Assembly: GCA_031553775.1 (NCBI GenBank)
Contig: JAVBLA010000018.1
Location: 43,158 to 107,157 of the forward strand
Direction of reading: 5' to 3'
DNA: 64,000 bases
Origin: JAISFI01 sp031553775
GTDB lineage: Bacteria > Bacteroidota > Bacteroidia > Bacteroidales > Azobacteroidaceae
Position numbers and translations under genes: made by a program. This document shows, in pieces, positions 44,472 to 54,100 of this stretch; within the stretch, counting starts at the first letter, position 1; every line of letters starts with the position of its first letter. The notes beneath the pieces are model-generated. The model worked only from the letters and a program-made list of their open reading frames with translations. It did not search any database and was not told the DNA's origin.

Positions 44472-44495
44472 TTTCCAAAGAATAAACTAACTTTG
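44465..44495 (+). promoter_or_regulatory. Promoter of tig
   Basis: TTTG at 44465-44468, 19 bases, then TAACTTTG at 44488-44495: a textbook Bacteroidota promoter. The tig ATG is 33 bases downstream of the -7 box, preceded by the purine-rich AAAGAGG. Confidence 0.8.
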
Positions 44496-44527
44496 CGCCT
44501 CGAAATAAAATCAAATTTTTAAAGAGG

Positions 44528-45880
44528 ATGAACATCACGCTAAAAAACACCGATCCGGTAAATGCTATCATTAAAATAGACATTGTAAAAAACGACTACA
44601 ACACAAACGTTGAAGCTTCCCTGAAAAAATTCAGGCAGAAAGCCGATTTTCCCGGCTTCCGCAAAGGAATGGTTCCCATGGGAATAGTCAAAAAGCTGTA
44701 TGGGGAATCTATTTTAGCAGAAGAAATCAATAAGCTTGTTTCCGATAAGCTGTATACTTATATCAGGGAAAACAGCATCAATGTACTGGGAGAACCGCTT
44801 CCCAACGAAACAGAACAGAAAGAACTCAACTTTATCACCCAGGAAGATTTCGAATTTTGTTTCGACATAGCCATTGCACCGGAAATTGCAGTGGAACTTA
44901 ATAAAAAAGATAAGATCACTTATTATATGGTAAAAGTGGACGATGATCTGTTAAACAAACAAATTGAATCGTACCGCGCGAACTACGGCAGCTACAAACA
45001 AGTAGAAGAGTTTGCCGATAAAGACATGCTGAAAGGCGAGTTGACCGAATGGAAAGACGGAAGCGCGAAAGCCGAAGGCCTGTACGTGGAAGAAGCTGTC
45101 CTTATGCCGTCTTACATCAAAAACGAAGAGGAAAAAGCTAAATTCGAAAAAGCTAAAAAAGGAGATGCCATCGTATTCAATCCGTTTACGGCCTATGAAG
45201 GAAATGAAGCAGAACTGTCTTCTTTCCTCAAAATAGACAAAACACAGGTAGGTGAACATACCGGCGAATTCCGTTTGGAAATCAAAGAAATCACCCGCTA
45301 TGAAGAAGCGGAAATGAATGAAGAATTCTATAACAGGATTTTCCCCGAAGCTAATATAAAAACAGAAACAGAATTCAAAGAAAAAGTACGTGAGTTGATC
45401 TCCGCCCAGTACGAATCGAATTCTGATTACAAGTTCCTGCTCGATGCACGCCAGATATTGAATAAAAAAACCGAAGGTGTTCAATTCCCGGATGCGTTCC
45501 TGAAGCGCTGGCTGCTGGCATCCGACCAGAACCGGACGCCGGAAGCAATCGAGGAAGACTATCCGAAAATTATTGAAGACCTGAAATTCCATCTTGTCAA
45601 AGAGCAATTGGTAAAAGATAACAATATCAAACTGGAAGAAGAAGATCTGATGTTGTATGCCAAACGGGCTGCCCAGGCACAATTTGCCCAATATGGTATG
45701 TTGTCCGTTCCCGACGATATCCTGGAAAACTATGCCAAAGACATGCTGAAAAAACAGGAAACCGTACGCAATCTTGTAGACCGTGCTATCGAAGATAAAC
45801 TGATCCATTGTATCAAAGACCTAGTCAAAGTAGATAGCAAGGAATTATCCATAGAGGAATTCACCAAATTATTTGAATAA
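44528..45880 (+). CDS. tig: Trigger factor
   Basis: 450 residues. The ribosome-binding N-terminal domain has the signature FPGFRKGMVPMGIVKKLYG (about residues 41-59). The middle region corresponds to the PPIase domain but is diverged from the FKBP consensus, as is common in Bacteroidota. The helical C-terminal chaperone domain completes the length. It binds near the ribosome exit tunnel and holds nascent chains. It is followed by clpP and clpX, the common arrangement. Confidence 0.92.
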   Translation: MNITLKNTDPVNAIIKIDIVKNDYNTNVEASLKKFRQKADFPGFRKGMVPMGIVKKLYGESILAEEINKLVSDKLYTYIRENSINVLGEPLPNETEQKELNFITQEDFEFCFDIAIAPEIAVELNKKDKITYYMVKVDDDLLNKQIESYRANYGSYKQVEEFADKDMLKGELTEWKDGSAKAEGLYVEEAVLMPSYIKNEEEKAKFEKAKKGDAIVFNPFTAYEGNEAELSSFLKIDKTQVGEHTGEFRLEIKEITRYEEAEMNEEFYNRIFPEANIKTETEFKEKVRELISAQYESNSDYKFLLDARQILNKKTEGVQFPDAFLKRWLLASDQNRTPEAIEEDYPKIIEDLKFHLVKEQLVKDNNIKLEEEDLMLYAKRAAQAQFAQYGMLSVPDDILENYAKDMLKKQETVRNLVDRAIEDKLIHCIKDLVKVDSKELSIEEFTKLFE

Positions 45881-45973
45881 TTTGATGAAGCAAGAGCAAA
45901 AACCAAACTCGTTTGGAATTTGCCGGGTCACTAAAAACGACTGTTTAATATCAACAAATAAATACACTGCTTT

Positions 45974-46651
45974 ATGAACGATTTCAGAAATTACGCTGTC
46001 AAGCACATGGGCATTAACAGCCTGGCGCTCGACCAATGCATCAGGAGCCAGAATATCCGGGCGGAAAGAGAATATCTCAACCCCTACATTCTGGAAGAAA
46101 GACAACTGAATGTTAGCCAGTTAGACGTATTCTCCCGTCTGATGATGGACAGGATCATTTTTCTGGGAACTTCTATCGACGATTATACAGCCAACACCAT
46201 CCAGGCTCAGTTGCTTTACCTGGATTCCAATGATCCGGGAAAAGATATTTCCATTTACATCAATTCGCCGGGAGGTTCGGTATATGCTGGTTACGGTATT
46301 TACGATACCATGCAGTTTATCAGCAGCAAAGTATCTACCATCTGTACCGGAATGGCTGCCTCCATGGCAGCGGTATTACTGGTAGCCGGAACAAAAGGCA
46401 AACGTTTCGCATTGCAACATTCCCGTACGATGATTCATCAACCGCTGGGACAAGCCCAGGGACAGGCATCGGACATCGAAATTACCGCCCGGGAAATACT
46501 CAAGATCAAAAAAGAATTATATACCATTATTTCCGATCACTCCGGCCAGCCGTACGATAAAGTGGTACAGGACGGCGATCGCGATTTCTGGATGTCGTCC
46601 GAAGAAGCCAAGGCATACGGAATGATCGATGAGATATTAGTAAAAAAATAA
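45974..46651 (+). CDS. clpP: ATP-dependent Clp protease proteolytic subunit
   Basis: 225 residues. The catalytic triad is visible: Ser130 in GMAASMAAVL, His155 in RTMIHQPLG and Asp near 204 in RDFWMS. INSPGGSVYAGYGIYDTM is the substrate-groove block. It forms the tetradecameric protease that works with ClpX, encoded next. It lies 93 bases after tig. The N-terminus before DVFSRLMMDR is about 50 residues, slightly long, and may include a propeptide. Confidence 0.95.
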   Translation: MNDFRNYAVKHMGINSLALDQCIRSQNIRAEREYLNPYILEERQLNVSQLDVFSRLMMDRIIFLGTSIDDYTANTIQAQLLYLDSNDPGKDISIYINSPGGSVYAGYGIYDTMQFISSKVSTICTGMAASMAAVLLVAGTKGKRFALQHSRTMIHQPLGQAQGQASDIEITAREILKIKKELYTIISDHSGQPYDKVVQDGDRDFWMSSEEAKAYGMIDEILVKK

Positions 46652-46661
46652 ATTTATTGTA

Positions 46662-46723
46662 AGGATGTGCCAAAAGTGAGAAAACCTCGTTACTGCGGGT
46701 AATATCAATTATCGACACATCCT
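46662..46723. repeat. Inverted repeat between clpP and clpX
   Basis: AGGATGTG (46662-46669) and CACATCCT (46716-46723; the last base pairs) can form an 8-pair stem around a 46-base loop. It could modulate read-through from clpP to clpX or be a dispersed spacer element. No T-run follows. Confidence 0.4.
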
Positions 46724-46742
46724 CACAATTTTCCTGTTAGTT

Positions 46743-47978
46743 ATGGCAAAATCCGAAGAATTCTGCAACTTTTGCGGCAAACCGAAAAAAGAAGTAAGTC
46801 TGCTGATTGCAGGATTATATGCAAATATCTGCGAAAGTTGTGCCGAACAGGCCTATATGATCACCAAAGAATCCCTGGATCCGAAAAAGTCGAAATCTGC
46901 TTTCAGTTTATCGGATAAAGACCTGCCGCGTCCGGTGGAGATCAAGGAATTCTTGGATCAGTATGTTATCGGACAGGATGATGCCAAGAGATATCTTTCC
47001 GTAGCCGTATACAATCATTACAAACGGTTGATGCAACAACAGGGAAAAGACGATGTGGAAATTGAAAAATCCAACATCGTCATGGTGGGTGCCACCGGAA
47101 CGGGAAAAACCTTATTGGCTAAAACAATCGCCCGTTTACTGAAAGTTCCTTTCACGATTGTCGATGCTACCGTTCTGACCGAAGCCGGTTATGTAGGTGA
47201 AGATATTGAAAGTATCCTCACACGATTACTGCAGGTAGCCGATTATAACGTGGATTCCGCTCAACGGGGAATTGTTTTCATCGACGAAATCGATAAAATT
47301 GCCCGCAAGGGAGACAATCCGTCCATTACCCGTGATGTTAGCGGAGAAGGTGTACAGCAAGGCTTACTGAAACTGCTAGAAGGATCGGTAGTCAATGTTC
47401 CGCCCCAGGGAGGGAGAAAACATCCCGACCAGAAAATGATTGCAGTCGACACCAAAAACATTCTTTTCATCTGCGGAGGCGCTTTCGACGGGATCGAAAA
47501 GAAAATCGCCCAGCGGCTGAATACCAAGGTAGTGGGATATGCCGCTTCCCAGGATAACAAAAGGATCAACAACGAGAATTTACTTCAATATATCAGCCCC
47601 CAGGACCTGAAATCCTTCGGTCTGATTCCCGAAATTATTGGAAGGCTTCCTATCCTTACCTATTTAAATCCGTTGGACAGGAATACCCTGAGAAGTATAC
47701 TTACCGAACCGAAAAACTCCATCATCAAGCAATACTCCAAGCTGTTCTCGATGGATAAGATCGAGTTGACATTCGATGAAGAAGTGTTCGAATACATCGT
47801 GGACAAAGCCATCGAATACAAATTAGGAGCCCGCGGATTGCGCTCCATTACGGAAGATATCATGATCGACGCCATGTTCCATCTGCCTTCCACCGGGGAA
47901 AAAACCTTACATATCAACCTAAACTATGCCCGGGAAAAAGTGGAAAGGTCTGAAACCAAGCGTTTAAGCGTCGCCTAA
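46743..47978 (+). CDS. clpX: ATP-dependent Clp protease ATP-binding subunit ClpX
   Basis: 411 residues. The zinc-binding domain has four cysteines at C8, C11, C30 and C33. The AAA+ domain has Walker A G116ATGTGKT123, Walker B IVFIDEIDKIA, the pore-loop region GYVGED, and the sensor regions IPEIIGRLPILTYL and KLGARGLRSI. It unfolds tagged substrates and feeds them to ClpP. The gene follows clpP by 91 bases on the same strand. Confidence 0.97.
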   Translation: MAKSEEFCNFCGKPKKEVSLLIAGLYANICESCAEQAYMITKESLDPKKSKSAFSLSDKDLPRPVEIKEFLDQYVIGQDDAKRYLSVAVYNHYKRLMQQQGKDDVEIEKSNIVMVGATGTGKTLLAKTIARLLKVPFTIVDATVLTEAGYVGEDIESILTRLLQVADYNVDSAQRGIVFIDEIDKIARKGDNPSITRDVSGEGVQQGLLKLLEGSVVNVPPQGGRKHPDQKMIAVDTKNILFICGGAFDGIEKKIAQRLNTKVVGYAASQDNKRINNENLLQYISPQDLKSFGLIPEIIGRLPILTYLNPLDRNTLRSILTEPKNSIIKQYSKLFSMDKIELTFDEEVFEYIVDKAIEYKLGARGLRSITEDIMIDAMFHLPSTGEKTLHINLNYAREKVERSETKRLSVA

Positions 47979-48033
47979 AAAAATATTTGTATTTTTTTCC
48001 TGCAAATTGTGTGATTATTCCATTTCTTCTATA

Positions 48034-48041
48034 TAATTTTG
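48034..48041 (+). promoter_or_regulatory. Possible -7 box of recQ
   Basis: TAATTTTG fits TAnnTTTG and lies 31 bases before the recQ ATG. The nearest TTG (48007-48009) is 24 bases away, longer than usual. If used, it places the transcript start after the TTG at 48043, which supports the downstream ATG. Confidence 0.4.
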
Positions 48042-48072
48042 TTTGAAGAAACAATCCCTGTATTCTGTATAT

Positions 48073-50259
48073 ATGGCAAAAAAGGATTTACTGACAGACG
48101 AATTAAAGAAGAATTTTGGATTCGACACATTCAAAGGAAACCAGGAAGCGGTCATCCGGAATGTATTAGAAGGGAAGGACACTTTCGTGTTGATGCCCAC
48201 CGGCGGAGGCAAATCGTTGTGCTACCAGTTACCATCACTGATGATGGAGGGTACTGCCGTTGTTATTTCTCCGCTGATCGCCCTGATGAAAAACCAGGTC
48301 GACGCCATGCGTAACTTCAGTGAAGAAAACGGGGTAGCGCATTTTATCAATTCCTCCCTGAATAAATCTGCCATAGAACAAGTCAAAGAAGATATTATTT
48401 CCGGAAAAACCAAATTATTGTATGTAGCTCCGGAATCTCTTACCAAAGAAGAAAATATTGACTTTCTGAGACAAGTTAAAGTTTCTTTCTATGCCATTGA
48501 TGAAGCCCATTGTATTTCGGAATGGGGTCACGATTTCCGTCCGGAATACCGGCGAATCCGCCCCATCGTCAACGAAATCGGTAAACGCCCGCTGATCGCA
48601 TTAACAGCAACTGCCACGCCAAAGGTACAACATGATATCCAAAAGAACCTCGGCATGATGGATGCCACGGTCTTCAAATCTTCGTTCAACCGGCCAAACC
48701 TGTATTACGAAGTAAGGCAAAAGACCAATGAGGTGGATAAAGATATTATCAAATACATCAAAACGCAGGCCGGAAAATCGGGGATTATCTATTGCCTTTC
48801 ACGAAAAAAAGTGGAAGATTTTTCCGAAATACTCAAAACCAACGGTATCAAAGCCCTACCCTACCATGCCGGCATGGATTCACAGACACGTTCAACCAAC
48901 CAGGACTCCTTCCTCATGGAAGAAGTAGACGTGATCGTTGCCACTATCGCCTTCGGTATGGGTATCGATAAGCCGGATGTCCGTTATGTGATCCATTACG
49001 ATATCCCCAAAAGCCTGGAAGGATATTATCAGGAAACCGGACGGGCAGGGAGAGACGGCGGAGAAGGAAAATGTATTGTATACTACGTAAATAAAGACCT
49101 TCAGAAATTAGAAAAATTTATGCAGGGGAAACCTGTATCCGAGCAGGAAATAGGCAAACAATTGCTGGAAGAAACCAAAGCTTATGCCGAATCTTCCATT
49201 TGCCGTAGAAAAATGTTGCTACACTATTTCGGAGAAGAATATACAGAAGATAATTGTGGAAATTGTGATAATTGTTTAAACCCCAAAAAACAAGTGGAAG
49301 CTAAAGATTTATTAATTACAGTAGTGGAAACAGTAGTAGCTCTGAAAGAAAAGTTCAAAGCTGAATATGTTGTAAATGTACTGTTGGGAAAAGAAAACTC
49401 GGAGATAGAATCTTACGAGCACCAGGACCTGGAAGTCTTCGGATGTGGTGCCGACGAAGACGATAAAACATGGCACGCGGTAATCCGCCAGGCCATGATA
49501 GCCGGCTACCTTGACAAAGACATCGAAAATTACGGACTATTGAAAGTAACGGCAGCCGGAAAAAAATTCCTCGAAAAACCGGTTTCTTTCAAAATTGTAA
49601 AAGATACCGATTTCGAAGAAGATGAAGAAAACAGCGAAGTTCCCATCCGTGGAGGTGCTACCTCGGCGGTAGACCCTGTGCTGTATTCCATCATGAAAGA
49701 CCTACGGAAAAAACTTTCCAAAAAATTAGATGTACCCCCGTATGTTATCTTCCAGGATCCGTCTCTGGAAGCTATGGCTACCACCTATCCGGTAACTCTT
49801 GAAGAACTGCAGAATATTCCGGGTGTGGGTGCCGGAAAAGCCAAACGGTATGGTGAAGAATTCGTAGCCCTGATCAAAAGGCACGTTACCGAAAATGAGA
49901 TCGAAAGACCGGAAGACCTGCGCATCCGAACGGTAGCCAATAAATCCAAAATGAAAGTGTATATTGTACAAAGTATCGACCGGAAAGTGGCACTCGACGA
50001 TATTGCACAGACCAAAGGTTTGGAATTCAACGAACTATTAGACGAAATCGAAGCCATCGTTTATTCGGGAACCAAAATCAACATCGATTATTTCTTAGAC
50101 GAAATCATGGACGAAGACCATGTGGAAGATATCTACCTTTATTTCAAGGAATCGGAAACCGATAACCTGGAAGATGCCATCGTCGAACTCGGCAATGACT
50201 ATACGGAAGAGGAAATCCGCCTGGTAAGGATCAAATTTTTATCAGAAATGGCCAATTAA
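48073..50259 (+). CDS. recQ: ATP-dependent DNA helicase RecQ
   Basis: 728 residues from the ATG at 48073 (MAKKDLL); a TTG 10 codons upstream is in frame but lies at the putative -7 box. Helicase motifs are TGGGKSLCYQLP (motif I), DEAHCISEWGHDFRPEYR (motif II and aromatic loop), ALTATATP (III) and QETGRAGRDG (VI). The zinc site is CRRKMLLHYFGE followed by CGNCDNC. An HRDC domain follows (about 530-600, IPGVGAGKAKRYG), then a C-terminal HTH-type extension. It unwinds DNA 3' to 5' in recombination and fork repair. Its chromosomal setting is housekeeping. Confidence 0.95.
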   Translation: MAKKDLLTDELKKNFGFDTFKGNQEAVIRNVLEGKDTFVLMPTGGGKSLCYQLPSLMMEGTAVVISPLIALMKNQVDAMRNFSEENGVAHFINSSLNKSAIEQVKEDIISGKTKLLYVAPESLTKEENIDFLRQVKVSFYAIDEAHCISEWGHDFRPEYRRIRPIVNEIGKRPLIALTATATPKVQHDIQKNLGMMDATVFKSSFNRPNLYYEVRQKTNEVDKDIIKYIKTQAGKSGIIYCLSRKKVEDFSEILKTNGIKALPYHAGMDSQTRSTNQDSFLMEEVDVIVATIAFGMGIDKPDVRYVIHYDIPKSLEGYYQETGRAGRDGGEGKCIVYYVNKDLQKLEKFMQGKPVSEQEIGKQLLEETKAYAESSICRRKMLLHYFGEEYTEDNCGNCDNCLNPKKQVEAKDLLITVVETVVALKEKFKAEYVVNVLLGKENSEIESYEHQDLEVFGCGADEDDKTWHAVIRQAMIAGYLDKDIENYGLLKVTAAGKKFLEKPVSFKIVKDTDFEEDEENSEVPIRGGATSAVDPVLYSIMKDLRKKLSKKLDVPPYVIFQDPSLEAMATTYPVTLEELQNIPGVGAGKAKRYGEEFVALIKRHVTENEIERPEDLRIRTVANKSKMKVYIVQSIDRKVALDDIAQTKGLEFNELLDEIEAIVYSGTKINIDYFLDEIMDEDHVEDIYLYFKESETDNLEDAIVELGNDYTEEEIRLVRIKFLSEMAN

Positions 50260-50273
50260 TCCGCCGGAATAAC

Positions 50274-50281
50274 TATATTTG
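50274..50281 (+). promoter_or_regulatory. -7 box of guaB
   Basis: TATATTTG matches the Bacteroidota -7 consensus, 27 bases before the guaB ATG and 14 bases after the recQ stop. A -33 TTG is not evident. Its place argues that the in-frame TTG at 50279 is not the start codon. Confidence 0.5.
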
Positions 50282-50308
50282 CGTGCAATAAATTCTAACA
50301 CCATCCTT

Positions 50309-51784
50309 ATGTCGTTTATTGCAGACAGATTAATTACCGACGGACTGACTTTCGATGATGTATTATTGGTACCTGCCTATTCGGAAGTGCTCCCGCGCCA
50401 TGTCGACCTCTCTACCCACTTCTCCAGAAATATCAAACTGAATATTCCCATGGTATCTGCAGCAATGGATACCGTAACGGAATACCAAATGGCTATTGCT
50501 ATTGCCAGGGAAGGCGGTATCGGGGTTATTCATAAGAACATGACTGTTGAAGAACAAGCCAAACAGGTCAAAGCAGTCAAACGTGCCGAAAACGGCATGA
50601 TATCCAATCCTGTATGTATTCAAAGAGGGAAAAAAGTATCTGATGCCCTCTTGCTGATGGCGGAATATAAAATCGGCGGAATTCCGGTAGTGGACGAGCA
50701 GTATCACCTGGTGGGTATCGTAACCAACCGGGACCTCCGTTTTCAACGGGATATGGACAAACTGATCGATGAGGTGATGACCAAAGAGAATTTAGTAACC
50801 ACCAATCTATCCACCAACCTGGAAACAGCCACCGACATCCTGCAACAACACAAAATTGAAAAACTACCGGTAATCGACAGCAATAAAAAACTGATCGGGC
50901 TGATCACTTACAAAGATATCACCAAAGCAAAAGACAAACCATTTGCCTGTAAAGATACCGGAGGACGGTTACGGGTGGCTGCCGGAGTGGGTGTTACTCC
51001 CAACTCTTTCGAACGGATTGCCGCATTGGTCGAAGCCGGAGCAGATGCCATCGTAATCGACACGGCCCATGGACATTCCGTTTCTGTGATCCAGACACTG
51101 AAAGAAGCCAAAAAAAAATATCCGGAGGTGGATATTGTTGTGGGAAACATTGCCACTGCCGAAGCAGCCGGGATGTTAGCCCACGCAGGAGCCGATGCCG
51201 TCAAAGTCGGGATAGGTCCCGGATCTATCTGTACCACACGGATAATCGCAGGTGTCGGAGTTCCTCAGCTAACAGCCATATACGATGTTTCCAAAGCATT
51301 GAAAGGAAAGGAAATCCCTGTCATTGCCGATGGAGGATTACGCTATTCCGGGGATATTGTCAAAGCCCTTGCGGCAGGAGGATCTTCCGTTATGATGGGT
51401 TCACTGCTGGCCGGAGTGGAGGAATCTCCCGGAGAAACAATTATCTATAACGGACGGAAATTCAAATCGTACCGGGGCATGGGTTCACTGGAAGCGATGC
51501 AAAAAGGCTCTAAAGACCGCTATTTCCAGGGATCGGAAGAAGATGTACGGAAATTAGTTCCTGAAGGAATTGCCGCTCGTGTACCTTTCAAAGGATCGTT
51601 GTATGAAGTAATTTACCAGATGGCCGGTGGTCTCAGGGCCGGTATGGGCTATTGTGGTGCCGCCAATATCCAGTCCCTGCACCAGGCGAAGTTTATCAGG
51701 ATCACCAATGCTGGTGTAGCAGAAGGCCATCCACACGATGTAACTATCACCCAGGAAGCACCCAATTACTCCAGAGGTGAATAA
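50309..51784 (+). CDS. guaB: IMP dehydrogenase
   Basis: 491 residues from the ATG at 50309 (MSFIADRL). The TIM-barrel start is GLTFDDVLLVPAYSEV. Two CBS domains lie at about 95-205 (VSDALLLMAEYKIGGIPVVD). The catalytic loop is GIGPGSICTTR with the active-site Cys, and the flap region is YRGMGSLEAM. The enzyme oxidises IMP to XMP with NAD+, the rate-limiting step of GTP synthesis. The frame extends upstream to a TTG at 50279, which overlaps the -7 box and is rejected. Confidence 0.97.
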   Translation: MSFIADRLITDGLTFDDVLLVPAYSEVLPRHVDLSTHFSRNIKLNIPMVSAAMDTVTEYQMAIAIAREGGIGVIHKNMTVEEQAKQVKAVKRAENGMISNPVCIQRGKKVSDALLLMAEYKIGGIPVVDEQYHLVGIVTNRDLRFQRDMDKLIDEVMTKENLVTTNLSTNLETATDILQQHKIEKLPVIDSNKKLIGLITYKDITKAKDKPFACKDTGGRLRVAAGVGVTPNSFERIAALVEAGADAIVIDTAHGHSVSVIQTLKEAKKKYPEVDIVVGNIATAEAAGMLAHAGADAVKVGIGPGSICTTRIIAGVGVPQLTAIYDVSKALKGKEIPVIADGGLRYSGDIVKALAAGGSSVMMGSLLAGVEESPGETIIYNGRKFKSYRGMGSLEAMQKGSKDRYFQGSEEDVRKLVPEGIAARVPFKGSLYEVIYQMAGGLRAGMGYCGAANIQSLHQAKFIRITNAGVAEGHPHDVTITQEAPNYSRGE

Positions 51785-51975
51785 TTAATAAAAATTCGCA
51801 CAGATTACGCAGATTTCACGGATTATTTTTGATTAAAACGTTCCGGATGATTAAATTTGCGGCAAATTTCAGAGAGATTGCAAAAAATGATGTGATTGAA
51901 TTGGAGCACATCAACAATATAATTAACTATTGCCCGTTAATAACAAGGTATAAACAATAAAAATTAAGATTTGTT

Positions 51976-53949
51976 ATGAGAAAGCACCTCATCCTCCTGA
52001 CTCTCGGATTTTTTACCGGATCCGTCTTTGCACAAGCAAATGATCCCGTAGTAATGAAGGTCAATGGAAAAGATGTAAAAAAATCCGAGTTCGAATATCT
52101 TTATAAAAAGAACAACACCGGTATCGCATTAGACGAATATGTAGAATTGTTCAAAAATTTCAAATTAAAAGTAGCCGAAGCGGAAACGCAGGGTATAGAT
52201 ACCACGGCCTCTTTTGTCAAAGAACTGAAAGACAACCGGGACCAGCTGGCCAAACAATACCTGCATGAACCCGAAATCGACGAAGCAATGGTTATCAATG
52301 AATATAACCGCCTGAAAGAAGACGTGGAACTCAGTCATATCGCCCTGCCCATCAAACTGGATAAAGTTCCGGGACCCAATGGGAACGAAGAGTTATACCC
52401 TTCTTCTCAATTGCTGCCTTCCGATACTTTGGCTGCCTATAAAAAAGCAATTCAATACCGCAACCGCCTGTTGAAAGGGGAAAAAATAGAAAAAATTGCT
52501 GCCGAACTCGAAAAATCATACAAAATGCCGAATACTCCTCCTACTTATATGGGATGGATGTCGGCCATGATGTTGCTTCCTTCGCTCGAAGATGCGATTT
52601 ACAGCACCAAAGCAGGTTCTGTTAGCATGCCTGTGAGATTCAACTCTATATACCTGATATTCCAGGTGCTTAACAAACGTCCTTCTTCAGGAGAAATCAA
52701 TGCTTCGCACATTATGGTGGCTTGTCCGCCCGATGCTGATACCATCCAGGTGGAAGATGCAAAGAAAAAAGCAGACGATATTTATAAAAGGGTTACTTCC
52801 GGAGAAGACTTTGCCTCTTTAGCCAAAGAACTTTCGGATGATAAAGGATCCGGCCAACAGGGTGGAGAACTGGGATGGTTCGGAACCGGGCGAATGGTCA
52901 AAGAATTCGAAACTATGGCATTCTCCCTGAAACAAAAAGGAGATATAGGTACTCCGGTCAGAAGCCAGTTCGGATTCCACATCATCAAACTGAACGATGT
53001 ACGGGCCATGGAACCTTACGATCAAAAAAAGAATCAGATTGTCAATCTACTGATGAGAGGTGGAAAAAACAACGAACTTCAAAAACCGGGAATCGACGAA
53101 TTAAAGAAAAAATTCAACTATACCCGCAACGAACAAACCTGGAAAGAACTTTGTGCTGTAGCAGACAGCTATTTCCCGATGGATTCCATATTTGCAGACA
53201 AAGCAGCAACGATTACCGGTGTATTGTGCTCTATATCCAACAAACCGTATAAAACCGGTGAATTCCTGGAATACATGAAGTTGACAAGAGCACCTTATGT
53301 ACTTTCATCTGACATCATGGAAGATCGGTATAATGCCTATGTACTCGACATCCTGAAAAAAGAAGAAAACAATCATCTGGAAGATGAATATCCGGAATTT
53401 AAAAACCTGATGAAAGAATACCGGGATGGTTTCCTTTCGTATGAAGTCACCCAAAACGAAGTCTGGGAAAAAGCACCGAAAGATACAGTAGGTCTGACCG
53501 CTTACTTCAACGCCAATAAAGAAAAATACAGTTGGGAACAACCTCGTTATAAAGGTTTGGTAGTACTGTGTAAAGACAGTAAAACAAAGAAAAATGCATC
53601 TAAAGCCATCAAGAAAATGGAACCGGATGTTGCTGCCAGGTTTTTACTGAAAGAGTTCAACAATGATTCCGTTAAACTGGTAAAAGTAGAAAAAGGACTT
53701 TTTCAGCAAGGCAATAATCCTTTTGTTGACGAAGTTGCCTTCAAAGGCAAAAAAGCGGAAAAAAATAAAGATTTCCCGGAATTCTTCGCTACAGGAAAAA
53801 TCCTGAAAAACGGACCGGAATCTTATACGGATGTAGGCGGATTGGTAATTTCCGATTACCAGAACTATCTGGAACAGGAATGGCTCAAAAGACTCCGGGA
53901 AAAATATCCTGTTGTTGTTTATGAGGATGTCCTGAAAACAATCGATTAA
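51976..53949 (+). CDS. Periplasmic PpiC/SurA-type peptidyl-prolyl isomerase
   Basis: 657 residues. The signal peptide is MRKHLILLTLGFFTGSVFAQA. An N-terminal chaperone-like helical region is followed by a parvulin domain at about 238-345 (INASHIMVACP, GGELGWFGTGRMVKEFE, SQFGFHIIKL). The C-terminal 300 residues are a second helical/chaperone-like part. It probably helps fold outer-membrane or exported proteins. First of three consecutive genes of this functional group. The 191-base gap before it holds an imperfect CACAGATTACGCAGATTTC-type repeat and no clear promoter. Confidence 0.88.
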   Translation: MRKHLILLTLGFFTGSVFAQANDPVVMKVNGKDVKKSEFEYLYKKNNTGIALDEYVELFKNFKLKVAEAETQGIDTTASFVKELKDNRDQLAKQYLHEPEIDEAMVINEYNRLKEDVELSHIALPIKLDKVPGPNGNEELYPSSQLLPSDTLAAYKKAIQYRNRLLKGEKIEKIAAELEKSYKMPNTPPTYMGWMSAMMLLPSLEDAIYSTKAGSVSMPVRFNSIYLIFQVLNKRPSSGEINASHIMVACPPDADTIQVEDAKKKADDIYKRVTSGEDFASLAKELSDDKGSGQQGGELGWFGTGRMVKEFETMAFSLKQKGDIGTPVRSQFGFHIIKLNDVRAMEPYDQKKNQIVNLLMRGGKNNELQKPGIDELKKKFNYTRNEQTWKELCAVADSYFPMDSIFADKAATITGVLCSISNKPYKTGEFLEYMKLTRAPYVLSSDIMEDRYNAYVLDILKKEENNHLEDEYPEFKNLMKEYRDGFLSYEVTQNEVWEKAPKDTVGLTAYFNANKEKYSWEQPRYKGLVVLCKDSKTKKNASKAIKKMEPDVAARFLLKEFNNDSVKLVKVEKGLFQQGNNPFVDEVAFKGKKAEKNKDFPEFFATGKILKNGPESYTDVGGLVISDYQNYLEQEWLKRLREKYPVVVYEDVLKTID

Positions 53950-54060
53950 TCAATATGCACCGGCAATAAACTGCCCAAGCATGAAAGAATGAAAATAAAC
54001 AGAAGACACAAAGACACAAAACTATTGTTTTAAAATCTCTTTGTGTCTTCATTTTTTAAA

Positions 54061-54100
54061 TCATTTTCAATTCTCAATTTTCAATTTTCAATTAAAAATG
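54061..54100. repeat. TTTTCAATT-type A/T repeat before the lipoprotein gene
   Basis: Same unit and orientation as 31920-31954, with 30 identical bases (54064-54093). It ends at the ATG of the lipoprotein gene and probably forms its leader. Confidence 0.7.

Noticed and set aside
44951..45808. 285-codon frame on the minus strand inside tig
   Set aside because: It lies fully antisense to a clear trigger factor gene; its Phe/Ile-rich composition is what the reverse of Lys/Glu-rich coding DNA gives.
48073..50259. recQ as part of an anti-phage defence system
   Set aside because: It has the full RecQ-Zn-HRDC layout and lies between clpX and guaB, a housekeeping setting, with no defence partners.
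51790..51830. CACAGATTACGCAGATTTCAC-type repeat as an operator
   Set aside because: It is an imperfect A/T-rich spacer repeat of a kind often seen between Bacteroidota genes, and it is not near a visible promoter.
51847..51960. 37-codon frame (MIKFAANFREIAKN...) before the parvulin gene
   Set aside because: It has a start and stop but no recognised family and no promoter of its own. It is too short to support as a gene by reading alone.
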